Positions 53,641 through 63,902 of a stretch of 64,000 nucleotides of DNA are shown here, one piece after another. Both the position numbers and the translations under genes were made by a program. The notes under the pieces are model-generated. The model did not search any database. It saw nothing but the letters and a program-made list of their open reading frames with translations, and had not been told where the DNA came from. How positions within the stretch are numbered: the stretch's first letter is position 1; each line of letters begins with the position of its first letter. This DNA comes from Diphasiastrum complanatum (lineage: Eukaryota > Streptophyta > Lycopodiopsida > Lycopodiales > Lycopodiaceae): NCBI GenBank assembly GCA_029204225.1, contig CM055110.1, positions 20,192,410 to 20,256,409 of the forward strand, read 5' to 3'.

Positions 53641-54300
53641 TTGGTGCTATTTTGGAGCCATAAACGGGGATTTTCCAGGACAGCAGGTCTGAAATTTTGG
53701 GTGGAAGAGCTGAGAGGGTTCCTTTTCGTAATTTCTTTGGAAGTACAGTCCTTAGAAACAACTAAGTCATCCCTAGGGCCTATGGCCTATAAGTGGTGGT
53801 TAAATCTCCAGGAGACTGGGCAGACTCCCCGGTCATGGAAAGCTTTTGAAGAAGCTTTCCTAAGAGAATTTCTACTAGAAAATGAACTTCATAGAGCCTG
53901 GGAAGCCTGGGAAAGAACAGTAATGGAAAAGTCCCTCATCCAATGTATCTCACAGTATCGAGAAGCAATTTTAAAGATTAAAAATATGGATGATTATCAG
54001 AAAATCAGGGGATTTGTCCGTGGCCTCAAAGATGAATATAAAGTAGAGGTCCAGAGAAACTCGCCTACTACCCTTGAGCAAGCTCTCAGATATGCTCAAA
54101 TCTATGATGATTCAGTGGGTAGGAAGAGGGCGAGACAGCAGCCACTTTCTGAGCAGCCTCCTCAGAAAGACTTTCAATTTAAAAAGGAATTTTAAAAAAG
54201 AAAGAACCAAGATAAATTTAAAGGTGAAGCTCCTCAGAAACGCCCTTCACTCATACAGCCCTTAAAACTAGATGATTTTGAGAAAGACAAACAAGAACGT
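53641..54300 (+). pseudogene. Chromovirus gag (capsid part)
   Basis: The 184-codon frame contains the retrotransposon gag capsid signature: MAYKWWLNLQETGQTPRSWK, FEEAFLREFLLENELHRAW, SQYREAILKIKNMDDYQKI, GFVRGLKDEYKVEVQR. A TAA at about 54,193 follows the basic stretch DFQFKKEF. The zinc knuckle is in the next open frame (54301). The N-terminal region of gag looks missing or frame-shifted. Confidence 0.75.
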
Positions 54301-56049
54301 TTGTGCTTTGTGTGTATGGGCAAGGGACACACAGTCAGACAGTGTCCCAAGGGGCCTTTCACTAAAAAAGATAAAAAAGATAAGAAACAAGTTCATCTTG
54401 TTCAGACTGTAAGTTTCCCCAGTGACTCGGCAGTTAAAGTGTATCATGAAGTTCCCAACAGTCCTATGGTCTGCAGTTCAGAGCTATGTCAGCTAATCGG
54501 AGACGAAGACCATCAGGTATTCTTATGTGACTTTCAGTTTATTTCTGAAGTTTCTATTTCCAGTTCTATTCAGCAGAAAATCACTAAATTAGAAACTTTA
54601 TTGTCTAAATTTAAAGATGTTTTTCCTGAAGATTTGCCACATGGTTTACCACCTAGCAGAGAGGTAGATCATGTAATAAACCTAGTACCATGTACAGCAC
54701 CTGTTTCTAAACCTCCGTATCGGGTCAGCCGAACAGAGGATGAAGAAATAACTAGGAAGTTAACAGATTATCTTGGGAAAGGCCAAATTCAGACCAATAG
54801 TTCACCATGGGCCTCACCAGTCCTATTGGTGAAAACGAAAGAGGGGTCTATGCGTCTTTGCGTAGATTATAGAGCCCTCAATAAAGTCACAATTAAGAAT
54901 AAATACCCTATGCCTCGGGCAGATGAGTTGTTTGACCAACTCGACGGGGCTAAGTTTTTCAGCAAAATAGACTTCAGATCGGGATATCATCAAGTCCGTA
55001 TAAAATTGGAAGATGTCTCGAAAACAGCTTTTAGGACTCGTCACGGTCATTATGAGTTTAAGGTGATGCCATTTGGGCTCACAAATGCTCTAGCTACCTT
55101 TATGACCTTGATGAACAGTGTCCTCAGACCATACTTGGGTAAGTTTGTAGTCGTATTTTTAGATGACATCCTCGTTTACAGCAAAACGAGGAAGGAGCTT
55201 CTAAAACACCTCAAAAAGGTGTTTCGACTGCTCAGGAAGCATAAGCTCTATGCTAAACAATCCAAGTGTGAATTCTTCGTTGAAGAAGTAGCATATTTGG
55301 GTCACATTATCTCTTCAGATGAGATTAAGATGGACCCAAATAAGGTTAAAGCCATACTCAGTTCGCTGAGACCTCAGAATATTTTGGAACTTCAGATCTT
55401 TCTTGGTTTGGCGGGATATTACAGACAATTTGTCAAGGAATATGCTCAGATAGCAGTTCCCATGACAAATCTTCTTAAGGGAAAGGGAAAGGAGTTCATT
55501 TGGGAGTCCGCACAGCAAGAGAGCTTTGATGCTCTCAAAACAGCCTTAGCTACAGCACTAGTTTTAAAGGTCGTCGACCCCAATCAGCCATTTGTGGTTG
55601 AAACAGATGCTAGCGACTTTGCAGTAGGTGCTGTGCGAACTCAGGGTGGACGACCAGTTGCGTTCGAGAGTAAAAAACTCGAGCCAGCTCAGACTAGATA
55701 CAGTGCCTATGAAAAGGAACTCTTTTCTATAGTTCATGCCCTTAAGACTTGGAGGCATTATTTGTATGGTGCCAACTTTGAGGTCCTGACAGACCATGAG
55801 AGTCTCAGATACCTTTGCAATCAACCTAAGCTTAGAGGTCGGAAAGCTCGTTGGGCAAAGTTGATGCAAGAGTTTGACATGTCTATCAGATATAGACGTG
55901 GAAAATTCAATACAGTAGCAGATGCCCTTAGCAGAATGCCTATGATAAACGAGCTGAGTTTTACTCAGATTCGTAATGAGTTACTCGAGTCCTTGAGAGG
56001 GAAATGCCAGCATGATGCATTCTTCTCTACTATCTGGAACTCAGTCTAG
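54301..56049 (+). pseudogene. Chromovirus zinc knuckle-RT-RNase H ORF lacking protease
   Basis: This 582-codon frame is the best-preserved ORF in the window. It opens with a zinc knuckle ([14 protein letters not shown]), then about 80 residues without any D-S/T-G motif where the protease should be. RT follows: [70 protein letters not shown], and the catalytic [12 protein letters not shown] (L-D-D) near 55.16 kb. Connection: [20 protein letters not shown]. RNase [16 protein letters not shown] (D), [13 protein letters not shown] (E), [11 protein letters not shown] (D), [11 protein letters not shown] stop at 56047-56049 separates it from the integrase. An in-frame deletion of the protease is the simplest reading. 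Confidence 0.9.
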
Positions 56050-57599
56050 AGCAGACAGTTACAGACTCCAGAAGCAGTTCCCGGGGCTGGTGCCAGTTCA
56101 TCTAAGAATACGGCAGCTTCCGTTGAGGATGATGATGAGTCCGAGTATACGTCGTCAGATGACGTTGAGGATTCTGAGCCTGTATTACCCAAGCAAACCC
56201 AAGTGGTTGAGGGTCAGTTGACTCAAGGATTCAAATGGAAACAGTATTCCATTCAGGATGAGTACTTGCTCTATAGAGATAGAGTATGTGTCCCCAATTC
56301 AGAGGACTATAGGCAGCAGGTCCTATATGAATGTCATGACAATCCTAGTGCGGGACACCCAGGCATACAGAAGACCTATGAGCTTCTTCGTAGGCAATTT
56401 TTCTGGCCCAGTATGAAAAAGGACGTCCACTAGTATGTAACCAGTTGCCAGAAATGTCAAGTAAACAAAGCAGAGCGTTTAAAGGTAGGAGGGTTGTTGC
56501 ATCCCTTAGAAATACCAGCTGGTAAATGGGAGAGTATCTCCATGGATTTTATAGTAGGCCTGCCTAAAACCCAAAAGGGTAATGACGCTATATGGGTCAC
56601 AGTTGACCGTCTGACCAAAATGGCTCATTTCATTCCGACCAAAACAACCGTTAGAGCTCCAGAGTTAGCGAGGTTGTTTGTAGACGGGCTATTTAAATTG
56701 TACGGTCTACCTTCCGGCATAGTCAGCGACCGGGACAGTAAGTTTACTGGAAATTTTTGGAGGGCAGTATTCCATCTCCATACGAAACTTAATATGAGTA
56801 CCTCAGACCATCCACAGACGGACGGTAAAACAAAGAGCGTAAATCAAGTGCTGGAGGATATGCTTCGTGCATACGTCAACAAGAAGCAAACTAATTGGGA
56901 GGAGTATCTCTCCATATTAGAGTTTGCTTATAACAGTACCAAACACATTCAGCTACGGGATATAGCCCATTTATGCTGATGTACGGTTTTTAGCCACGCT
57001 CACCCACAGCTGTAGGGTTTAAACAAGAAAAAGTTGAAGCAGCCAGAAACTTTTTAAAGGACCTAAACCAGATGATAGAACATGCTAAGCGTAGCATTAG
57101 GCAGTCCCAGGATCAAGCCAGGCATTATGCAGATCCACACAGACGGGATGTGCAGTTCTCCACTGGTGAGAAAGTCTACTTGAGAGTCCCAGTCGACTCT
57201 AAAACCCTCAAATCAGGAGTGTGTGCTAAGTTGTCTCCAAGGTATTGTGGTCCCTTTACCATCAGTAGGAGACTAGGCAAGGTCACCTATGAACTAGAAC
57301 TCCCACACAGCAGTAAGGTTTTTCCAGTCTTTCATGTAAGTCAGTTACGAAAAGCCTTAACCAGATCAGACAATCTGGTAGGGGACAGTGTTCTAGTTCT
57401 CCCATTGGATCCTCAGCAACCTCCACATGAACCAAAGGAGATTCTTGATAGTAGAGAGACGCAGACTCGTCATACTCTATACCGAGAATATCTGGTTAAG
57501 TGGAATGATCAGCCTGTTGAGAATGCCACTTGGGAAAGAGGCAGCGTCCTTCGCAAGATTTTTCCAGACTTTGTCTTAGAGGACCAAGACGGTTCTTAA
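56050..57599 (+). pseudogene. Chromovirus integrase with chromodomain
   Basis: The zinc-binding part reads ECHDNPSAGHPGIQKTYELL, then a TAG at about 56,431 and SCQKCQVNKAERL. The core reads [15 protein letters not shown] (first Asp), VTVDRLTKMAHFIPTKT, PSGIVSDRDSKFTGNFW (second Asp) and HPQTDGKTKSVNQVLEDML (Glu). A small insertion near 56,945 shifts the frame. The C-terminal domain resumes at 57,072 (LSPRYCGPFTISRRLGKVTY, FHVSQLRKAL). It ends in a chromodomain (EILDSRETQT, EYLVKWNDQPVENATWE), which steers integration to marked chromatin in this clade. Confidence 0.88.
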
Positions 57600-57610
57600 G
57601 GGGGAGGGAG
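57600..57610 (+). other. Polypurine tract
   Basis: GGGGGAGGGAG sits directly before the 3' LTR. The stop codon of the integrase frame overlaps its upstream edge. Confidence 0.85.
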
Positions 57611-57968
57611 TGTTATGAGCTCGTAACCAGTGCCGAACCCTAGGGAACATAGATAGGTCAGATACCACAGTCAGGGTCGTGTCCAGCGTACATGACCAAC
57701 AGGGCAAGACAGTGTGAGTAGTGTGCCCCAGCACGGTCCATAGCCATGGCGGGCCTAACACAGCCTAGGGATCCTGTCAGCAGGATAGGGCCCCCAGTTG
57801 GGTCCCGATGTGTAGTTGGCCACGTCAGTGCCACGTGGCCGACACTTGGCAATAGCATGCTACCAGTTCTCACACTGGGCTAGGAGGGGCTTACTCTATA
57901 TCAGGGAGTAGGCAAGGTTGGGTGGATCAGTTAGTGTTTACCCTACTGTGGTGTTAGGATCTATTACA
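57611..57968 (+). repeat. 3' LTR of the inserted chromovirus
   Basis: TGTTATGAGC to CTATTACA, same length as the 5' LTR. The ACGT-centred inverted repeat is at 57815-57843. Confidence 0.92.
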
Positions 57969-60303
57969 CCTACTTTTCTTCCCGTTCCTCCTACCTCGTT
58001 CGCTCCCTCCACTCTGCTTCCTCGGCTACTTTTTGGAAGATCTTTCTTCATAAGCCCCTATTCATTGCACCTATCCCTCTTCAATCTTGGGTCAACTATG
58101 CTACCAACCTATATACAACTGCTCACCCTTCCATCTCTCTTTCTTCTCGTCCTACCCACTGTGACCTCTTTTCTCCTGACATGGTTGAAGCCACCATCTG
58201 CAAACTCAAGAACAATCATACGTCTCTGACATTGACTTCCTTTCAGCCGAGCTCCTCAAACCAATTGCCAAACTCGCCTCCCCTTTCCTGGCCCGCTGTT
58301 TCAACCGCTCTGTCGTTGATGGTTTCCCCTTACCTTGGGCCACCAATCTCCTTCATCCCATTCTTAAAGCAGGCGATGCCATGATTGTCCACAACTATCG
58401 CACTATTATGATTGGTCATACCATGGCAAAGTTGTACACCACTATTCTCCAGAACTTCGTTACAGCCGAGGCTGATTCTCGACTATTGTATGCGACTGGC
58501 CAGGCTGGCTTCCGCCAGGGTTATAGCACTCTTGATCATGTCCTCACTCTACGTACTATCATTGAGGGGGCATATGGGCAAGAAGGTATTAGCTTGTTTC
58601 ATTGATCTCTCTAAGGCCTTTGATACTGTTCCCCGTCATCTTTTGATCAACAGACTACGTCAGCTTGGCTTTTCCGACTCTATTCTCGCGACAGTGGTTG
58701 CTCTGTATGAGAGAGTTCTAGCATGTATTCGGCTGGGTACTGATTTGTCTTCTCCCATCCATAGCATTGTTGGCGTCAAGCAAGGCTGTCCACTATCCCC
58801 TCCGCTGTTTGCACTTTATATTGACGATCTTGGGCGCCTCATTCGTGAAGAACGTGGAGATGGTTGCCCGCTGGCTCATTTGCTCATCCCCATTCTGCTT
58901 TATGCTGATGACATTGTCCTGCTTTCTCCCTCACTAGAAGGGTTGCAGTGTCACTTACAGGTCTTACATTGGTTTTGTGTTGCTTGGGGTCTCTCTGTTA
59001 ACTTAAAAAAGACAAAGATCATGATTTTCAACACCAATTAACAAAGCCTTCACAATTATCAATTCCTCTATGATGGCCAGGAAGTTGACATTGTTGCCTC
59101 TTATACTTACTTGGGAGTCCTGTTTACTGTGGCCCTTCTTGGTTTCCGCCAGGCTGCATTTGCGCACATTTCCTCTGGTCTTTCAGCATTGGTCCAGTTC
59201 GAGCGTGGTTGTACAATGATCATATTTTTGATCCCGCTACTAGATGCCAGTTGTTTCACACACGGGTGGTTCTAGCAGTAATGTGTGCCTCTGAGATTTG
59301 GTTGCCAGGACTTTCTCTCCGGGACTGGGCAGGCATTTCCCGCATTCAGACCACTATTTTGGGTCACATGATACGTGCCAAGACTACCACCCCTCATGAT
59401 ATCCTATGTGCTGAGTTTGCTACTCCTCCGATCATCCTTGAGGGCTTTTTCCACCGTATTCTTTTTCTTCAGCGGATTCAGGAGATTCGTGCATCTCACC
59501 CGGATAGATACATAGTTGCTGCGGTTACTTCTTCACGTGTCCTAGCTGATTCCCATGCCAACCTATCCTGGTACCAGCAGGCGTCTGATCTCTTATGACA
59601 TTTGGGCATCTCTATCATGGATCTTCCTTGTGGTACACATTCATATATCCGAGGCTATTTATTCCGTCGAGATATGCAGCAGACTTGGAGCTCTCTCCCA
59701 CCTTCCCGCATTCGACTGAGCTATTACTAGACACACTTCCTCTCTTTGGATCCTTCCGGTTTGCCATTGTTGTCGCTCTATCTCTCACAGCCTCTATCAC
59801 ACGGCCTGCGCTATCGTCTTGGGCAGTTGTGCATTTCCTCTCATCAGCTTGCTATTGAGGCCGGTCGTGCATGGGATATCCCCAGGGAGCGTCGTCTATG
59901 TCGCTTGTGCTCGTTGCAGGAGGTGGAAGATGAAGCCCATTTCCTCCTCAGATGTCCGTTGTATTATGAGATACGGGGGAGGTATTATTGTCTCTTTTGC
60001 GATGGCCCGCATACACTTCGCAGTTTGGTCTCCTACCCTGATGCTCATTGCTTGGGACTTCTTGTTCGTGAGATGCATACTCTCCGTCAGTCTCATCTGC
60101 CTATACCAGATCACCTGGGGTTAGACTCCCAGCAACTGCTTCTCACTGGCTTCTTTCGGACTCAAGCACATGCTGATCACTCCGATGATGAGATTCCTAT
60201 TGTTGTGCCACCGCGGAAAAAGCCTAGATGTAGTCGGCACTCGCCTCCATCGGGGCCCACTGTGCGCTCCACTCAGCGACCACTTCACACTTACTTTCGC
60301 TAA
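57969..60303 (+). pseudogene. LINE ORF2, 3' part: reverse transcriptase and zinc-binding tail
   Basis: The text resumes exactly where the endonuclease half stopped (KKKVAY | FSSRSSYLVRSLHSASS in the spliced reading). RT blocks in order: NYRTIMIGHTMAKLYTTIL, GQAGFRQGYSTLDHVLTLR, CFIDLSKAFDTVPRHLLI, GVKQGCPLSPPLFALYIDD, LLYADDIVLLSPS (the catalytic Y-A-D-D, about 58.9 kb), WGLSVNLKKTKIMIFN. Frameshifts occur near 58.23, 58.58 and 59.04 kb. The post-RT region includes SYTYLGVLFT and SEIWLPGLSLRDW. A C-terminal zinc-binding block follows (RLCRLCSLQEVEDEAHFLLR ending in a Cys). It ends at TAA 60301-60303. Same family as the fragment at 1-309. Confidence 0.88.
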
Positions 60304-60562
60304 TATGTACTTATTCTCCACCTGGCCTGGGTTGTGGGCATTGGTACTTTTTCTGTAGTTCCTCTGTTATACCTGGCCCGGGTTGTGGGCTTATTTCACT
60401 TCTCTTTGTTCTACTTTCATTCGTAGCTAGTTTATAGCATTTTACGGCCACGTCCTCCTATGGATGATGCTCCCACTGTTGCTTGTACATATTTTCTTTT
60501 TGGTCTTATGCACCCACGGGTGCCCAAAAGACGTTAATAAAGCTTTCTTTCTTTCTTTCTAA
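60304..60562 (+). other. LINE 3' UTR with duplicated segment, polyA signal and (TTTC)n tail
   Basis: ACCTGGCCTGGGTTGTGGGC and ACCTGGCCCGGGTTGTGGGC occur about 50 bp apart (60.32 and 60.37 kb). AATAAA at about 60,536 is followed by a short CTTTCTTTCTTTCT tail instead of poly(A), marking the 3' end of the element. Confidence 0.75.
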
Positions 60563-61450
60563 AAGGTGGAGCAATCCCGGAGGACTTACTTCTCGAACTT
60601 GTTCACTTAACAAGTCGTGCTCCCTGACGTCTCGCTGCAATCGTGGCCAGAAATAATGCCGTCTGACTAACTCAGTAATCCTATCAATACTCGGGTGCCC
60701 TGCGCAGGGACTATCATGGCATTCATGAAGAATCCTACGACGAAGATCTTTCAAGTCTGGCACGAAAACTTTTCCATTTCTCAATAACATACCTTCCTTC
60801 ACGGTGTATGTTAAATATGTCCCAGTGTGTGTCTCTACGGGAGTGACAACCTCAACTGACTCTTCCGCATGATCAATAACCCGGCGCGCCTCAGGCCACA
60901 CAAGCTGGCAATGTGGATCGTCCTGTTGAGCCTTCTTGATCTCCTCCATGAGATCACTGTCAACTACAGTAAAGCTCATGTAATACAATATCCGAGATAG
61001 TGCATCGGCGACCACATTTTCCTTTCCTCTTCGGAAGCAAATTTCCAAATGAAATTCTTGCATCTCAGCTCGGCCCACCGAGCTGTCGTCAATAAAATTG
61101 ACTACAAACTTGCCCATAAAATCACGTAGGACATCATTCATGAGCATCATGAATGTGACGGGTGCATTGGTTAACCCAAATGGCATAACCAAGAACTCAT
61201 AATGTCCAAAGCGTGTTCGGAAGGCCGTCTTCGGAACATCTTCCAAACCAATCAACATTTGATGGTAGCCACTCTTGAGATTTATCTTAGTGAAAATGAC
61301 TGCCCCTTGCAATGCATCCAGTAGATCATCAATCCTTGGCATCGGATATCTGTGCTTTTTGACTTCTTTTAGACTAGGCTGATGGCATACTATCTAAAAC
61401 ATCTTCAACAAGTCCAGATCCCCCATCTCATCTATCAAGTAGGATAGGTT
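60563..61450 (-). pseudogene. Ty3/gypsy pol fragment with in-frame internal deletion
   Basis: A 278-codon minus-strand frame starts [14 protein letters not shown] (RT), then [34 protein letters not shown] and [19 protein letters not shown]. The last joins the RT catalytic F-I-D-D directly to the end of RNase H ([15 protein letters not shown]), so most of the thumb, connection and RNase H is deleted without breaking the frame. The integrase zinc-binding part follows ([31 protein letters not shown]), but the C-x2-C half is unrecognisable. RT similarity continues weakly to about 61.37 kb ([14 protein letters not shown]). It abuts the LINE tail at 60,562. Confidence 0.82.
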
Positions 61451-62278
61451 ATGATAGGGCTTGTGCCTTCCAAAGAGAAAAAGTAATATATTAAGTCTCT
61501 CACCCTATCGTGTTCCCGTTTTTCTTTGTAAAAGTAAGCTTTTGATGTTTTGATGAATACATAGTAGATTTGTTTCTTTCATTGTGAATGCAAATCTACC
61601 AAACATGACGCTCTTTGAATCATAGGAGTAGTGGAAGCTTTTACAAAAAATTACACATATAAGGGACAAGGATGGTTTTATAATGATGATGAGCAAAAGC
61701 AATGCTAGCAGTGATGTGGTTGCATATTAAACATAGAAGGAAGATTATGAAAAAATTGACAGAAGTTAGTTATACCCCTCACTAAAAAATTATTTTCTAA
61801 GTTGATTTCAGCCCTTATTGAACTCTACACCACATAAATTTAATCGAGCTATATTTTGCCATATTGCTCACAAAAATTAGATATGGCAAGAAATAGTTGT
61901 TATAAATTAGAAAAGTGTGGATTTAGACATTACAACCTCCCTAAGATCTAATCAGAGAGTGTGACCCTACATGTCCATTGTCCGTCCACATTTCCAATTT
62001 AGATTCCACAAAGTAACATATAAACTATCCATTGAAGCAAAAGCCTTAGAGAAAATCATTATCCCTTGTGGTGCCGTTGTGCCAATCTGCAACATTCCTT
62101 ATCAAATCACCATAGACCTAAAGCGTCTCAAAAGTGTTATACATCAAAAACTTCAACTCCATTCATCATGAAGGATATATGAAAACTACTTTAAGAATGA
62201 CCTCCTTCATTTGAGATTAGCAAGCTAAATGGATAATCACTTACATGCTCAATAAATTTTCAACATAGATTAGGTAGA
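61451..62278. other. No recognisable feature
   Basis: AT-rich sequence with no coherent frame; short ORFs near 61.6 and 62.0 kb show no motif. Confidence 0.4.
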
Positions 62279-62684
62279 ATTACGAATAAAGCCACAGCTG
62301 ATCTAGAATTAAGCTATGAAAGCATCACATAAGCAAGACTTAACCCTAGAAGCAGGAAAGAGAGAGATTAAGGAGGCTAAAGAGAGAGATCAATATCATC
62401 AGCTGCATGACAAATGACACAGTTTCCCTACTTATAGCCAAGAGGAAGCCCTAAAAGGAAGCTTCCAGTGGCTAGGGCCCAACTGGGAGGGATAATAGTG
62501 CGCCCTCCAAGAAGGCCCCCACTCTCCAGTAATATGTCCAAATGGCCTAATAATGAATAATAAGGCCAAAGGCCAACCATATAATCTGAATGTCACTAAT
62601 GAATAAAAAAGGGCCCAAGGCCTGCTTATGCATAAAGTAAAGTAACTGTAAATGTAAATGGACGCGGCGAATGTAATGAGCCGA
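62279..62684 (-). repeat. Gypsy LTR, minus orientation (left arm of palindrome)
   Basis: It is the same LTR family as at 17868-18293 and the reverse of 62686-63135. On the minus strand it starts at TCGGCTCATTACATT, lacking the first bases (TGTTATGGAC), and runs to CTTTATTCGTAA. No internal element sequence is attached on its outer side, so it is a solo or truncated LTR. Confidence 0.8.
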
Positions 62685-62685
62685 A

Positions 62686-63135
62686 GTTATGGACTCGGCT
62701 GATTACATTCGCCATGTCCATTTACATTTACTTTACTTTATGCATAGGCAGGCTTTGGGCCCTTTTTTATTGATTATTTGACATTTAGACTATATGGTTG
62801 GCCTTGGGCCCTATTATTGACATTTAGACCATATTATTGGCCTTGGGCCCTATGATTCACTATATTGGTTATTTGGTCATATTACTGAGAGTGGGGGCCT
62901 TCTTGGAGGGCGCACTATTTTCCCTCTCAGTTTGACCCTAGCCACTGGAAGCTTCCTTTTAGGGCTTCCTCTTGGCTATAAGTAGGGATTCTGTGTCATT
63001 TGTTACTTGGCTTATGATATGATCTCCTTCTTTAGTCTCTTTAAGCTTTCTCTCTCCTGCTTTCTAGGGTTAAGTCTTGCTTATGTGATGCTTTCATAGA
63101 CTAAATCTAGATCAGCCGTGGCTACGTTCATAACT
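62686..63135 (+). repeat. Gypsy 5' LTR, plus orientation (right arm of palindrome)
   Basis: It runs from GTTATGGACTCGG to about CATAACT before the primer site. A TATA box (GGCTATAAGTAG) lies near 62,977. It is the 5' LTR of the element that leaves the window on the right. Confidence 0.8.
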
Positions 63136-63147
63136 TGGTATCAGAGC
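63136..63147 (+). other. Primer-binding site, initiator-tRNA-Met type
   Basis: TGGTATCAGAGC directly after the LTR. Confidence 0.85.
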
Positions 63148-63902
63148 ACTTTCCTGAGCATCTCCATTGAGCAGATTTTTCTCTCACAGGAGGGCGCCCA
63201 TCTTCAGCTTGGATCTTCAGCATTTCTCCACACTTGTCTTGCAGATTTTCACGACGGATCGGAGGAGGACAGGTGCCCACTTGCTGCCCATTTCTAGCGC
63301 CCTCTTGCTGGCTGCCTACTGCTGCATTTTCAGCCTTTTTCCTCCCCTATTTTGGGCTCCTCAATTTCAGCTCACCCTCCTACACTGCTGTCTGTGTTCG
63401 CAACCCTACCCCGGACAATAGAAACATGCCTAGATGCTTAGAAAGCCACTCCCACCCAACTTCATTGCGCATCGGGATTGCTCCCCGTCTTTATCGCAAA
63501 CTTTTTTTTACCCTTGAAGGGCGATCTCTGATTTTTCAGCCTTGTTTCCTCGCTGCCCATACCTCCTTTTTGTTATCACTTCCTTTCCTTGGCTGCTCCC
63601 TTTCCAGCCCCATAGTCCATTATTGTTTCCCATACTTTTACCCACCGTTTACTCCACGTTGTCGGGCCCTTAGCATCTTTTTTGGAGGCTGCCCGGTACC
63701 TCGACATATCACCGCTATTTTTCAGCTCACTTCCGGTTGCGGTTACGAGGTATTTCTTACTTAGTTGTCCTTTCCGTTCATCTTACATCGCGAGTTCTAT
63801 TGTGTCTTTTCATTGGCGTGCCTGTTGTGATGACTTATGTCCTCTCCTTCAGTTCGTCCAATTGTTTAGCACATTTCTTTTCTCGCTTACTTTTTCTTCC
63901 TC
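63148..63902 (+). other. Leader of the right-edge gypsy element
   Basis: Pyrimidine-rich, about 755 bp. The 176-codon frame at 63234-63764 is Pro/Phe/Leu-rich, lacks any family motif and is probably not translated. Long leaders are normal in this element type. Confidence 0.55.

Larger units (their letters stand above)
52614..57968 (+). mobile_element. Ty3/gypsy chromovirus inserted in LINE ORF2
   Basis: Two LTRs of equal length (358 bp, 52614-52971 and 57611-57968) flank a primer site, gag, RT/RNase H, integrase with chromodomain, and a polypurine tract. The sequence outside is CTTAC on the left and CCTAC on the right, a probable 5-bp target duplication with one change. By eye the LTRs differ at about 13 positions, nearly all transitions. 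The element is non-autonomous now: no protease motif, stops in the integrase, and frameshifts. Confidence 0.9.

Noticed and set aside
63234-63764. 176-codon frame in the leader of the right-edge gypsy element
   Set aside because: No family motif, Phe/Pro/Leu-rich from pyrimidine-rich DNA, and it lies between primer site and gag where leaders are normally untranslated.
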